The notes: generated from the letters alone by a model not told the origin. Positions 17,010-27,195 are shown, counted from the first letter of the stretch. The stretch: 64,000 nt of DNA from CAVUCE01 sp963739985 (GCA_963739985.1 CAVUCE010000022.1:186001-250000), one strand, 5' to 3'. Made by a program: numbers and translations.

Positions 17010-17290
17010 TATTAATAACATTAAAACTTCGCGGTAAGCTTTCTACTACTGAAGACCCGGGATCATCAGATACAACCGCTCACAGTTCGCGATATTTACT
17101 AGAAATAAAAATGAATAAGAAGATATTCAATATCGCAGCAATAGATATAGAAATTATAGGATCATTAAAAACTCCATAAGCGTATGTGACAAACCATATT
17201 CCTCAAAACAGAGTAAAAATCATCGCGCTAAAAGTATGTGAAACACTAGCTATGTTGTGTGAAGTATTCACAATAGTTTGTATTATTTAA
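17010..17290 (-). pseudogene. Decayed small membrane protein with two in-frame TGA codons
   Basis: On the minus strand one frame reads as a coherent two-helix membrane protein: SVSHTFSAMIFTLF, stop, GIWFVTYAYGVFND, then ISISIAAILNIFLFIFISS, KYREL, stop, AVVSDDPGSSVVESL. Both interruptions are TGA, and the frame is otherwise open for about 80 codons. There is no start with a ribosome site. I do not recognise a family. The simplest view is a gene in decay. Confidence 0.4.
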
Positions 17291-17907
17291 TCACTTTTAT
17301 TTTAGGTTAGAATCTATATTAAGGAAGTAATTTAGCAATCATAATATCATATTTGGTATTATAATAATAATCATATAGGTGTGATTTAAAGCTAAGAACG
17401 ATTTATATCATTTGTTTGTTTTTGAAAGGAAGAGTAAATTTTATAACAACTTGGCGGATAACTCTTGCTTTATTTGGGCATTGTGATTTTTGTTTTTATT
17501 GCGGGTTAAACGGTCTTTAAAATAAAGCAATTTTATAGAAATCTTAATTACTATTATCGAAAAATGACTACTACTGCTTTCCACACTATTCTAAGTAAAA
17601 TGATTTGGAGTATCATAGATTGAATCATTTTACGCTTCTAAATAACAAGTATATAGCAAAAATTAGACTTCTCTTTAGAGTATTTCTATCCATTATAAAT
17701 AGCTATCCCGAGGGAATACATTGCCAAAAGTGTAAACTATTAAACAATGTTATTTACGCTCCAAGTTTTTCAAAGAAGAAATTTTATAACACAGAATTAG
17801 AATATTCATTTTTATTGAGTATCTCTTCAGGATGAAAAGAATAATATAAAATGGAATACCTGGGTTAAAAAATATTCCTCAAAACTTATTCATATAAAGG
17901 AAATATC

Positions 17908-19143
17908 ATGAAAAAAGTGAGCCTTCTTGTTATAACTTTAATAACCTCTTTGTTCTTTATGAAACCGCTTAACGCACAATGGGTTAATAAAGGTCCTTAT
18001 GGATGTTCTACTTATTGCTTTGCTGTTGATGGAACCAATCTAATCGTTTCAACAGATAATGGATTATATTTATCAACTGATAATGGTTCAAATTGGAATC
18101 CAAGTAGAATTGGACTGCCGTCTAATAAAACTTTTGGATCGCTTTCCGTTGAAGGATCAAACATTTTTACAGGGACCAACGGAAAAGGGATTTATTTATC
18201 TACTGACGGAGGTAACAAGTGGAATCCGGTAAATAATGGTTTACCAGCTGCTAGTGATGTAAGCAGCATGGTTGTATCAGGGACTAATATTTTTGCGGTA
18301 GTTAATGATAGTGTCTATCTTTCAAATGATAGCGGCAAAAACTGGAATCTTGCGACTAGTGGTTTACCATCTATATATGGAATGGATGGTTTAACGGTTA
18401 TAGATAATAATCTTTTTGCGGCAACAGGAAAAGGGATCTATATGACATCTGATAATGGTGCTAAGTGGGATAGTGTCGGCAGTGAATTACCTTCATATCA
18501 AACTATTGTTGCTTTTACTCATTTAGATACTAATCTATTAGCAGCCAGTCACCTCGGTTATGTTTATCTATCTACTGATAGAGGAAAAACATGGCTTGAA
18601 GGTGATAAAGGTATAGACGGACAGGTAATTTCATTGATGGTTTCCGGTAAAAACATTTTTGCCGGAACAAATGGTAAAGGGATATATTTTTCAAACGATA
18701 ATGCTGTAAACTGGGCTCCGATAGATTCAGGATTAAATGACTTATACGTTAATGCGTTTACTGTTTCAGGCTCAACTGTGTATGCCGGAACCGGGCGCGG
18801 AATCTGCACCACACAAAATAACGGTAAAAGCTGGGTTTTAGTCAACAACGGTTTGACGAATCTTTCTGTAGACGGAATAGCTATTTCCGGTAAGTCTGTT
18901 GTTACTGCAGCAAATAATGGTGTATTTTTATCAACTGACGATGGCGTGGATTGGAAAGAAGTTGATAGTTCTTTACCACCGGATATTGTGGTTGGTAATA
19001 TTGCTCTTTCCGGTAATAATATTTTTGCCGGTGCATTTTGGGATGGAGTCTTTTTTTCAACTGACGGTGGTGTAAATTGGAAAAGGGCTGCTAACGGATT
19101 ACCCGCTATACGTGTGAGTAGTATTGTAACTATCAGGCAATAA
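17908..19143 (+). CDS. T9SS-secreted BNR/YCF48-like repeat protein, 5' part (frameshifted)
   Basis: The first 411 codons of one gene whose remainder continues in the next frame (19253-19996). It has an AAAGGA site, a signal peptide (about 1-24, ending in LNAQ) and repeats of about 42 residues: V-SG-NIFAGT-GKGIYLSTDNG--W. These are the Asp-box/BNR-type beta-propeller blades of YCF48/sortilin-like proteins. The last repeat before the stop should read IVT-I-SGNN. Two bases appear to be lost near 19128-19132, giving a +1 shift and a TAA at 19141-19143. It probably works as a secreted or surface adhesion or binding protein. Confidence 0.8.
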   Translation: MKKVSLLVITLITSLFFMKPLNAQWVNKGPYGCSTYCFAVDGTNLIVSTDNGLYLSTDNGSNWNPSRIGLPSNKTFGSLSVEGSNIFTGTNGKGIYLSTDGGNKWNPVNNGLPAASDVSSMVVSGTNIFAVVNDSVYLSNDSGKNWNLATSGLPSIYGMDGLTVIDNNLFAATGKGIYMTSDNGAKWDSVGSELPSYQTIVAFTHLDTNLLAASHLGYVYLSTDRGKTWLEGDKGIDGQVISLMVSGKNIFAGTNGKGIYFSNDNAVNWAPIDSGLNDLYVNAFTVSGSTVYAGTGRGICTTQNNGKSWVLVNNGLTNLSVDGIAISGKSVVTAANNGVFLSTDDGVDWKEVDSSLPPDIVVGNIALSGNNIFAGAFWDGVFFSTDGGVNWKRAANGLPAIRVSSIVTIRQ

Positions 19144-19996
19144 TATTTTAGTAGGAAGTACTTTCGCCGGTCTTTATTTATCCTCGGATGAAGGCAAAAG
19201 CTGGAGTATCGTCGATAGTGCTAAGTTCTTATATGGAATAAATTATATTGGTGTGTCTGGTAACAATGTTATTGTTGGTGTAAGTGACGGAAACTTTATA
19301 TCTACAGACAATGGTAAAAACTTCACTCAGCTTAATAATAATCTTCCATATGGTGATTCTTATAATTTGGAATTTTCAAATACTGACAAATACTTATTAG
19401 CATCAAACGGAACTGATATTTATTTCTCCACCGATAATGGGTTAAACTGGAAAAAGGTTGATAACGGTTTACCGGCCACTAACAGAAGTGTTTTTGCAGT
19501 TTCAGTTTCCGACACAAATCTTTTTGCAGCAACCAACCAGGGTGTTTTTGTATCCACCGATGAAGGAAATAATTGGAGTGTTATAGATAATTCCGGATTG
19601 CCAAATGAGTATGCAAATGCAATGGTGACATCGACAGATAATATATTTTGGGGCGGTTCTCTCAGCGGTGTTTGGCAAAGACCGATTTCTCAGGTTATTA
19701 CTTCTGTTCAAACAACTAACATGAATCTTCCGTCAGCTTTTAAATTAAGTCAAAATTATCCCAATCCTTTTAACCCAACTACCACAATTCAATTTGCTAT
19801 TCCCCAATCCGGCAAAACAGAATTACAGATTTATAATTCCATAGGACAATTGATTGCAGAACCTGTTAATAAATATTATCCAGCCGGAAATTATTCCGTA
19901 AATATTAAAGCCGGCAGCTGGACGAGCGGAATATACTATTACAGAATTATCTCAGGAAATTATACTCAGACGAAGAAGATGATACTGTTAAAGTAA
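19144..19996 (+). CDS. T9SS-secreted BNR/YCF48-like repeat protein, 3' part with sorting domain
   Basis: This is the downstream part of the gene that starts at 17908, shifted by one frame. The correct frame can be read from the stop region onward (SGNNILVGSTFAGLYLSSDEG), with an internal ATG at 19253 as the first normal start. Four more repeat blades are followed by the type IX secretion C-terminal sorting domain: NYPNPFNPTTTIQFAIP, then LQIYNSIGQLI, SGIYYYRI and the final KKMILLK. With the frame restored, the protein would be about 695 residues. Without the 5' part this segment has no signal peptide and could not be exported. Confidence 0.8.
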
Positions 19997-20102
19997 TTTT
20001 AAATTAAAGTGGAGTCCTTTTAATTTATATAAATAAGTATCTAACTGTAATAAAGAATGAGTTAAAATAAAACAACTTAGTTGTTGGCTGAAAATTATTA
20101 TT

Positions 20103-20143
20103 AAAAAAGCCTTTGTAAAATTAAGAATTGCAAAGGCTTTTTT
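20103..20143. terminator. Bidirectional intrinsic terminator
   Basis: AAAAAAGCCTTTG (20103-20115) pairs perfectly with CAAAGGCTTTTTT (20131-20143), giving a 13-bp stem with A/T tracts on both sides. It lies between the convergent genes ending at 19996 and 20258. Confidence 0.85.
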
Positions 20144-20257
20144 ATCTTAGATCGTATCAAAATCTTTGAAATGAATCTATTTCAAAAATCTTAATGTGCT
20201 AGCATACCTTAATCAAATAGCGATTGATAGCCGCATAACAGATATTGATAAATTCTA

Positions 20258-21604
20258 TTACTTAAGCAGCATCATTTTTTTTACCACACTAAATTGAAGA
20301 TTTCCATCCACAGAATTTGCATATATTCTGTAGATATAAATTCCGGAAGCTAAATTACTCGCGTTAAAATTAACTTTGTGAACGCCAGCAGATTCAGTTC
20401 CCGATTTTAATTCTTTTACTAATTGACCAAGCATATTGTAAACTGAAAGTCTAACATTACTATTAAAAGGTAATTCATATTTAATAGTAGTCGACGGATT
20501 AAACGGATTAGGGTAGTTTTGTAAAAGGACATAATTAGATGGCTTTGTCATAGAATTTTGGTCGTCAATTCCATCCGGATTTCCCCAAATTGCAGATACC
20601 CATTCAGGATGATCGATGAATGGATTTCTATTGTGTTGATAATAATAAACAACATTATTCCTATTCATTTCGAAAGCATCAGGTGGGTCTTGTTTATTCC
20701 ATTGCAATAATGTAGAGAGCTTTCCATAATTTGGTTCATTCCCAGATGGCGCACTTGGAATATAATCTACAACTTTCAAATTAGGATCTTGTATAGAATT
20801 AACAACCTTTCCTTCATAACGTGTTGCCATATAGAAAATCATTCTTGCTATATCACCTTTAACCGCGTCTCTAGGCTCCCAAGAGTCAGAGTCATAAAAA
20901 CATCCGGGTGCGTTTGGAACAGGGTTGCCTCCATTATCAAAATCTAGGTTTCCTTTTAGACTATTTACACTCGGATTTGAAGGCCTCAAATGATGTGCAT
21001 CTGTGCCGGCCCCAATTGAAGTCCCAAAATTACCGTGCGACTTAGACCATACATGTTCTCTGTTCCAATAAATAGTAGGATCTTTAGCTATTGAATTTCC
21101 GGAATATATTTCAATCACATTATTTGGATTTTTAGGGTCTTCATCCGCAGCTTTTAACATTTTCCAAACATCAATAGATGTACTGGAGCTATTATCTGTG
21201 TATGGATATTCTTTAACATTACTGCTAATTAAAGTATTTAAATCATGCATGAGAGAATCACCGCATATATTTTTAGGGATACTTGTGTAGTATGCCGTAT
21301 CTATACCACTGGTAATTGAGAGTATGAAACTTTGTATATCCCCAACATGTGCCGAAGCACCTCCGGAAACATTTTGAATCAAGAAATATGCTTTTTTAGG
21401 AATCTCCGCTTTACCATTATTAGTAATATCGATCTGAAGTTTTTCACTACTAGTATCACCTGCCGGAAATGTAACTGTAGCAGTAGAAAAATTATTAATA
21501 TATGAAGAAGTTGCAGTGCTTGAATCTGCTATAAATGCAATAGAACAGCTTGTAGCATTAGTAGAATCCGGATTTTTAATCGCAAGTGTTAATTTATATA
21601 ACAC
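20258..21604 (-). CDS. Secreted endonuclease I family nuclease, 3' part with sorting domain
   Basis: The downstream part of a gene whose 5' part is 21594-22667; the only start in this frame is a GTG at 21604 that overlaps it. After about 120 residues of beta-rich sequence comes the endonuclease I domain: WNREHVWSKSHG (catalytic His in REHVW), then GTDAHHLRPSNPSVNSLKGN, the normal EndA/Vvn metal-binding region. It ends in a type IX sorting domain (NYPNPFNPSTTIKYELP ... VVKKMMLLK). The product would be an extracellular, Mg-dependent, non-specific DNase used for DNA scavenging or biofilm turnover. Confidence 0.82.
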   Translation of the reverse strand: MLYKLTLAIKNPDSTNATSCSIAFIADSSTATSSYINNFSTATVTFPAGDTSSEKLQIDITNNGKAEIPKKAYFLIQNVSGGASAHVGDIQSFILSITSGIDTAYYTSIPKNICGDSLMHDLNTLISSNVKEYPYTDNSSSTSIDVWKMLKAADEDPKNPNNVIEIYSGNSIAKDPTIYWNREHVWSKSHGNFGTSIGAGTDAHHLRPSNPSVNSLKGNLDFDNGGNPVPNAPGCFYDSDSWEPRDAVKGDIARMIFYMATRYEGKVVNSIQDPNLKVVDYIPSAPSGNEPNYGKLSTLLQWNKQDPPDAFEMNRNNVVYYYQHNRNPFIDHPEWVSAIWGNPDGIDDQNSMTKPSNYVLLQNYPNPFNPSTTIKYELPFNSNVRLSVYNMLGQLVKELKSGTESAGVHKVNFNASNLASGIYIYRIYANSVDGNLQFSVVKKMMLLK

Positions 21605-22667
21605 CCGCAGATTTTATAACAGCATCTGCAATACCGGTGAATTGAATCGTTGTAGATCTAGTTAAAGTTTTAACCGAAATTGTATCCGAATTGTCACTGG
21701 CTCCTTTTACATTTGATGCTCTAACACGATAATAATATTGTGTGTTAGGTTGCAAAGAAGTGACCATTAAATTTGTATTATTTCCGGCACTTTTACCGGA
21801 ATATTCTGAGAGGATATTAGAAAAATTTTTCGTTGTAGAAACATCAACTAAATAATCCGTAGCACTTGCCGAGCTATTCCAATTGGCAATAAAACTATTG
21901 TCAGTTACATCAGTTGCATCTAATGCAACCGGAGCTTTGGGTACAGTATCAACACTACTGGAAAGTATATTATTTATTTCAATATTATCTATCCCTAGCG
22001 CTTGAGAGTTCGTTGTTGATGTTCCGGAAGTTACTGAATAATTCCAGCATAAGTATAGATTTCCATTTTGTGGAATGTTTATTCCAGCTAAGGTTTGATT
22101 CAATACATTCTGTGATTCAAGCGGAACAGTGCCACCGTTATTGTCTGAATTAGGAGCAAAACTATTTAAAAAAGAAGACCCTGCCGAGGTCCAATTTTGT
22201 CCGTCAATAGAGTAGTACAATTGAAATGAAAAACCCGAAGTATTTAGCCCATTGCGAAATCTATAAACATCATACGAAATATCTACTTGTTTTATTGTAT
22301 CAGTTCCGGCGTTTTGGAAATAAGCATAAATATTTACGCTGTTCGAACCGGAGCCAGAAGAAAGACCGCCAATTGCTCTATCGGATGCAGAAGCCGCATC
22401 ACCAAGTCCAAAATTATAAATTCCATTCCCTGCCGATGTGGATAAATTATTCCCTCCTATTCTCTCTGTTGTAGTACTCGCACCGGAATAAGTACCTAAA
22501 GTCCTAACACTTGTAATTTTATCAACTCTCCAATTCGCCGGCAAGGCTGCGTTGGCTGAAGTTCCTATGCTATTAAAATTCTCGGTGGTATTTCCTCCAA
22601 CAGAAACCTGTATTTGTGAGTAAGAAAAGCAAATCGGTATAAACATTAAGAATAGAAATTTTTTCAT
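21594..22667 (-). CDS. Secreted endonuclease I family nuclease, 5' part (frameshifted)
   Basis: 357 residues with a signal peptide (1-18), a long Ser/Thr/Asn-rich beta domain (about 20-235) and a fibronectin type III domain (about 243-335). The frame ends at a TAA just after AVIKSAGV. The sequence resumes sensibly one frame over as VLYKLTLAIKN, so one extra base (a G in the GGG run at about 21606-21609) explains the break. With it removed the full protein would be about 800 residues: signal, beta domain, FN3, beta domain, nuclease, sorting domain. Whether the break is biological or a sequencing error is not visible from here. Confidence 0.8.
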   Translation of the reverse strand: MKKFLFLMFIPICFSYSQIQVSVGGNTTENFNSIGTSANAALPANWRVDKITSVRTLGTYSGASTTTERIGGNNLSTSAGNGIYNFGLGDAASASDRAIGGLSSGSGSNSVNIYAYFQNAGTDTIKQVDISYDVYRFRNGLNTSGFSFQLYYSIDGQNWTSAGSSFLNSFAPNSDNNGGTVPLESQNVLNQTLAGINIPQNGNLYLCWNYSVTSGTSTTNSQALGIDNIEINNILSSSVDTVPKAPVALDATDVTDNSFIANWNSSASATDYLVDVSTTKNFSNILSEYSGKSAGNNTNLMVTSLQPNTQYYYRVRASNVKGASDNSDTISVKTLTRSTTIQFTGIADAVIKSAGVI

Positions 22668-23052
22668 TAATAACCCTTAGTAATATTAGATTTAAATAAG
22701 TTTCTATGATACAGCTGTCAAGTTTATTAATATTTAGGCATGATTCTGAAATGTAAATTGAATATCATGGTAAAGATAAAATCATAATTCCGGATCGAAA
22801 CAAGAATTAATTTTATCATATTCTATATGAAAATATTCACTGCCGTATAAACTTGATTACAAAACAAATATTTTGAAATTTTAACGTGATCAAATCTAAT
22901 AATGTTAAACTCATATGCAATATTTATTTAATGTTAAGTTTATCATACTTAAAAAGAATGGGAAGCAAATTAGCTCTGTTTGACTTAGAATAAATTGAGT
23001 ATATTTAAACAATGATCCGGTTCATTTTGGTAATTATTTAATACCGTATAAA
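22668..23052. other. Divergent AT-rich spacer
   Basis: Between the nuclease gene (left) and the histidine kinase (right). It must hold both promoters. I see no hairpin, repeat or coding frame. Confidence 0.5.
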
Positions 23053-24762
23053 ATGTTTATTAACGAGATTTCATTAACTATATTTTTTTCGTTTTCAGCC
23101 ATAATATCAATAATACTTGCTATTGTTATAGCAAAGAAAAATATTATGGACCATATGAAAATATTCCCTTATTTCTTGATTTCATGTACAATTTGGTGTA
23201 TCGGATCTGTAGTTGAAATACAAACCGGGTCTTTGAGTATTATGATGCTGGCAACCAAATTTCAATATTTGGGAATTGCTACTCTGCCGGTATTATTTAC
23301 CGTATCAATGATCAGATTTTCGACAGGGGGAGTTTCTCCTTCTAAAAAAAGTATCTTGTCTCTTTTGATAATTCCGGCAATAACTATAATACTTTTCTCT
23401 ACTAATGAACTTCACCAACTGATGTACAAGAATATTTATATCAACTCAATAAATGATTTTTCAGTTGTTGGCAAGACTAGAGGAATATGGTATTATATCA
23501 ATTTATTTTATTCTTACTTAATGATATTAATCGGAACAATTTATTTAATTCAATTCCTAATCCGGTCGAACTACATATTTAAATTACAAGCTTTAGCGAT
23601 GCTAATTGGAATTAGCGTACCGTGGTTTATTAATATTTATTATGTTGCAACCGGCAGCAGTTCCATAGATCTAACACCAATCGCATTTATTTTCTTTTCA
23701 ATTTGTTTTATTTGGGCCTTAAGGAATTATAGATTATTCGAACTTCTTCCATATGCGCACGAAAAAATTTTGAAATCTATAAAGGACGGAATAATTGTTG
23801 TAGATAATCAAAATAGAGTTGTTGAATACAATCCTTCCGCAAATTCATTTTTAAGAGGTAATGATAAAATAGGAAAAAGCATTGAATTCACTTTTCCGGA
23901 ACTTTATAATATCTCTAAAGATATTACTTCCGGGGGAAAAATTGAAATTCAATTAAATGACAATTACTACAGCGTAAGTTTATCCGAGATAATTGATAAA
24001 AGAAATAATGTAATTGGAACGACTTACTACTTAAACGATATTAGCCTTCAAAAACAAAATGAAAAAACTCTAAAAGAGCTAAGTGATACTAAAAGTAGAT
24101 TATTTACAATTATTACTCACGATCTCAAAAGCCCGTATCAGGCAATGCTGGGAATTTCTGAATTATTAGAAACTTCCGATTCCGATCTTTCAATCGAAGA
24201 GAAAGAATTATTAATCAAAAATTTAATTTTGGCAATTAAAAGATCATACGGCCAATTAGATAGTTTAATACAGTGGGCAAGAATTCAAAATCACAATATT
24301 ATTTTTAAGCCAATAGATAATAATCTATATGGATTAATATTAAATGCAGTTGAGGATACAAAAGAAAATGCAAAACTTAAAAGTATAAATATTGAATACT
24401 CGTGTCCGCTTGATTTGCATGCAAATATTGACGAAGATATTCTTTTGATAGTATTACGAAACTTAATTTTTAATGCAATTAAGTATTCTCATAAAAATGG
24501 GAAAATACTGATCAATTGTTGGCAAGATAATTCTAGTATAATTATTACAATAACCGATTTCGGGATTGGAATCCCCAAAAATTATATTGATAAAATATTT
24601 AAATTCGGCGAGACAGGCTCTACAAAAGGGACTTCTGGTGAAACCGGAACCGGCTTAGGTTTAATAATTTGTAAAGAGTTAATTGAATTGCACAAAGGCA
24701 TAATCGCTGTAAAAAGCTCAGTAGATAACGGAGCGACTTTTACAGTTCAAATCCCGGTATAA
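23053..24762 (+). CDS. Membrane sensor histidine kinase (7TM input, PAS, HisKA, HATPase)
   Basis: 569 residues. The N-terminal 225 residues contain seven predicted membrane helices, like the histidine-kinase 7TM input domain. A short PAS domain follows (about 235-335; DGIIVVDNQNRVVEYN). The H-box is THDLKSPYQAMLG with H356, and the ATPase domain (about 455-569) has N-box NLIFNAIKYS, G1 DFGIGIP and G2 GTGLGLIICKEL. It autophosphorylates and passes phosphate to a response regulator, but no regulator is adjacent, so it is an orphan. The ligand is unknown. No ribosome site is obvious before the ATG. Confidence 0.9.
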   Translation: MFINEISLTIFFSFSAIISIILAIVIAKKNIMDHMKIFPYFLISCTIWCIGSVVEIQTGSLSIMMLATKFQYLGIATLPVLFTVSMIRFSTGGVSPSKKSILSLLIIPAITIILFSTNELHQLMYKNIYINSINDFSVVGKTRGIWYYINLFYSYLMILIGTIYLIQFLIRSNYIFKLQALAMLIGISVPWFINIYYVATGSSSIDLTPIAFIFFSICFIWALRNYRLFELLPYAHEKILKSIKDGIIVVDNQNRVVEYNPSANSFLRGNDKIGKSIEFTFPELYNISKDITSGGKIEIQLNDNYYSVSLSEIIDKRNNVIGTTYYLNDISLQKQNEKTLKELSDTKSRLFTIITHDLKSPYQAMLGISELLETSDSDLSIEEKELLIKNLILAIKRSYGQLDSLIQWARIQNHNIIFKPIDNNLYGLILNAVEDTKENAKLKSINIEYSCPLDLHANIDEDILLIVLRNLIFNAIKYSHKNGKILINCWQDNSSIIITITDFGIGIPKNYIDKIFKFGETGSTKGTSGETGTGLGLIICKELIELHKGIIAVKSSVDNGATFTVQIPV

Positions 24763-24888
24763 TAAAATTTATTAGTTGATTTGTTCTATTTCTTTTGATA
24801 AACTTAAAAAGTTTATTCAGTTCATTCCCCTTATTCCGATTTCCCGGCATCATTTCAAAATTTATTATTATTTTAAGTGGAGGCTATA

Positions 24889-25803
24889 ATGAAGATTTCG
24901 AGAAAAACTTTTCTTAAATCCACGGCAATTTTAAGCGGCGGAATGTTTTTCCAGGGCAGTAAATTATTAACTTCCTTAGTTGATGATGATAACAGGTTTC
25001 AAACAATAAAAGGAAATTACGGAGTTTTTACCCAAAGTGGTGGTACAATTGGTTGGTTTATTTCAGATGATGCTTTAATTGTTATAGATACTCAATTTCC
25101 GGAAAATGCTAAAAATCTGATGAACGGAATTAGAAAGAAAACTTCCAGAGATATTGATATTTTATTTAACACTCATCATCATGCTGATCATACTTCAGGA
25201 AATCCATATTTAAAACCATTTTCAAAAACGATTGTTGCTCATGAAAATTGTCCAATTTTGCAACGCAAAAGATTGGCAAAACCAGGGGAAGAAGACAAAC
25301 TCGTTTACGCTGATACAACCTTTTCAAAAGATTATTCTGTCCAAATTGGTAAGGAAAAATTAACCGCATTTCATTATGGTCCGGCTCATACAGGTGGAGA
25401 TTCAGTAATACACTTTGAAAATTCAAATATAGTTCATATTGGTGATCTGGTTTTTCACAAAGTATTTCCTTTTATCAATTTACTAGATGATGCATCATTT
25501 AGCGGATGGATAAAATATCTTGAATACGTTGCTGACAAATTTGATAATGATACAACTTTTATATTCGGGCACGGAAAAAGCATGGATATTAGCGAAGTGA
25601 CAGGCAAGAAAAAAGATTTATATGTAATGCGGGATTACTTTTCTGCATTGGTAGACTTTGTACAAAAACAAATTGCCGATGGAAAAACCGAAGACGAAGT
25701 TGCCAAGATGTCTTCTATTCCCGGAGTAAAAGATAGAAAAGAGTTATGGAAAGGTGCGATGGAAATGAATTTAAGACAAGCTTACAAGGAATTTTCAGCC
25801 TAA
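24889..25803 (+). CDS. Exported metallo-beta-lactamase-fold hydrolase
   Basis: I choose the ATG at 24889, preceded by GGAGG, over the in-frame GTG at 24877 that includes that site. The protein has 304 residues. The N-terminus KISRKTFLKST with a following hydrophobic stretch resembles a Tat signal with RK in place of RR, so export is likely but not certain. The zinc-binding motif HHHADH is at 96-101; later ligands are the His in PAHTGGDS, the Asp in HIGDLVFH and the His in FGHGKS. The substrate cannot be told; relatives include quinoprotein-linked hydrolases and metallo-beta-lactamases of subclass B3-like layout. It stands alone between the kinase and the glycosyltransferase genes. Confidence 0.85.
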   Translation: MKISRKTFLKSTAILSGGMFFQGSKLLTSLVDDDNRFQTIKGNYGVFTQSGGTIGWFISDDALIVIDTQFPENAKNLMNGIRKKTSRDIDILFNTHHHADHTSGNPYLKPFSKTIVAHENCPILQRKRLAKPGEEDKLVYADTTFSKDYSVQIGKEKLTAFHYGPAHTGGDSVIHFENSNIVHIGDLVFHKVFPFINLLDDASFSGWIKYLEYVADKFDNDTTFIFGHGKSMDISEVTGKKKDLYVMRDYFSALVDFVQKQIADGKTEDEVAKMSSIPGVKDRKELWKGAMEMNLRQAYKEFSA

Positions 25804-25855
25804 TATTTTAATTAAGTTATTTTGAGGATTAACAGCATTTTACTAATTTCACAAA

Positions 25856-27166
25856 GTGAAAACACTTATTGAAATGCGAAGTAATCAAAAGATTTTTTTA
25901 ACGATAAACATAATTTTGTTTATCGTTTTTTTATCGCTTTTATTCTTTTTAGATTACAATCCGATAATCAATTATACATTTAGTTTTATATCTTTATCTC
26001 TTCTTTACATAGTTATAAGTAGACAGGTTTTACTTTATAAATTATCGCCAAAGATTTTAATTTTTCTCTTTGCAATTGGCATTGGTGCAAGAATTGCATT
26101 TATCCCAATTCACCCAATCGGTTCTGATGATTATTATCGATATGTTTGGGATGGGAAAGTTTTAGCGAACAACATCAATCCTTATGAATATTCACCCGGA
26201 GATATTCATCTCAATAAACTTCATTCGGATATTCTACCAAAGCATGTTTCCTATAAAAACATCAAGACCATCTATCCCCCTTTGAGTCAAATCTTATTTT
26301 TAATATCATATAAAGTCGGCGGTGAAAGTTTTTTAGGCGTAAAATACCTACTCTTACTTTTTGAATTTTTGACATTCATCGCTCTTTATCTAATACTTAA
26401 AAAATTAAAAATACCCATACAGAATATTTTACTATACGTACTCTGCCCTTTACCAATTTTTGAATTTTTCTTAGACGCACATTTAGATGGATTCGGAATC
26501 GCGTTCCTGGTTTTGTCAATCTTCTTCTATATGGATAAAAAATTATTGTTAAGTCTGATTTTCCTTAGCGCAGCTATTTGCATAAAGCCGTTAGGTATTA
26601 TCTTGTTGCCAATCTATTTCATCGATACTAATAATATCAAAAATAAAATACAAATATTATTATTGCCAATTCTTTTATGTTTTTTAGCCTACCTCCCCTT
26701 TATTTTTAATGGACAACCATTTCAAGCACTTATAAACTTCACGGAAAACTGGACGTTCAACGGAATAGTTTTTAATATTTTTGATTTGTTCATAAAGAAT
26801 AATCAGATCAGTAGGAGTGTTTGTGCAATCTTACTGTTAGGATTTTATGCAGCAGTTGTATTAAGTAGATGGAGCTTACTTGAAAAGATTTATTATTCAA
26901 TCATTTTATTATTTATTTTCTCACCGGTTGTCCATCCATGGTATTTAGTGTGGCTTTTAATACTGTTGCCCTTTATTCCAAAATGGAGTGGAATATTTTA
27001 CGTTTCCTTCATCAGCCTAACCTCATTTACAATATTAAACTATCAATTAAACGGTGTTTGGAAAGATTACCCAATAGTTCTTTTAATTGAATATTTGACT
27101 GTTATTGCGATTCTTTTATATGAATTTTTGCACCGAGATAAAAGAATCTCCGCAATATCAAATTAG
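25856..27166 (+). CDS. Multi-pass membrane glycosyltransferase (GT87/DUF2029-like)
   Basis: 436 residues with about ten membrane helices. The first periplasmic loop has GSDDYYRYVWDGKVLANNINPYEYSP, which is the acidic catalytic-loop pattern of GT-C enzymes in the mannosyltransferase/DUF2029 group. These use polyprenyl-phosphate sugars as donors at the outer face of the membrane. The start is uncertain: GTG at 25856 or ATG at 25874, neither with a strong ribosome site. There is no linked glycan cluster, so the acceptor is unknown. It is followed by a strong terminator. Confidence 0.75.
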   Translation: MKTLIEMRSNQKIFLTINIILFIVFLSLLFFLDYNPIINYTFSFISLSLLYIVISRQVLLYKLSPKILIFLFAIGIGARIAFIPIHPIGSDDYYRYVWDGKVLANNINPYEYSPGDIHLNKLHSDILPKHVSYKNIKTIYPPLSQILFLISYKVGGESFLGVKYLLLLFEFLTFIALYLILKKLKIPIQNILLYVLCPLPIFEFFLDAHLDGFGIAFLVLSIFFYMDKKLLLSLIFLSAAICIKPLGIILLPIYFIDTNNIKNKIQILLLPILLCFLAYLPFIFNGQPFQALINFTENWTFNGIVFNIFDLFIKNNQISRSVCAILLLGFYAAVVLSRWSLLEKIYYSIILLFIFSPVVHPWYLVWLLILLPFIPKWSGIFYVSFISLTSFTILNYQLNGVWKDYPIVLLIEYLTVIAILLYEFLHRDKRISAISN

Positions 27167-27195
27167 AAATCGAAAAATGTAATATTTAAAATGAA

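Larger units (their letters stand above)
16577..17907. other. 1.3-kb stretch with promoter D and decayed coding sequence
   Basis: It contains promoter element D (16717-16782), a possible 34-codon membrane peptide (16868-16972, minus) and a decayed two-helix membrane reading frame (about 17010-17290, minus). From 17300 to 17900 I see no gene; a hydrophobic plus-strand stretch near 17440-17520 breaks up after a few residues and may also be a relic. Confidence 0.5.

Noticed and set aside
17605..17835. A 76-codon plus-strand frame before the BNR-repeat gene
   Set aside because: TTG start without a ribosome site, no domain and poor amino-acid pattern. Probably chance.
18000..19700. The tandem repeats as a DNA repeat array
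   Set aside because: They are protein-level BNR-type repeats with diverged DNA, not a DNA repeat element.
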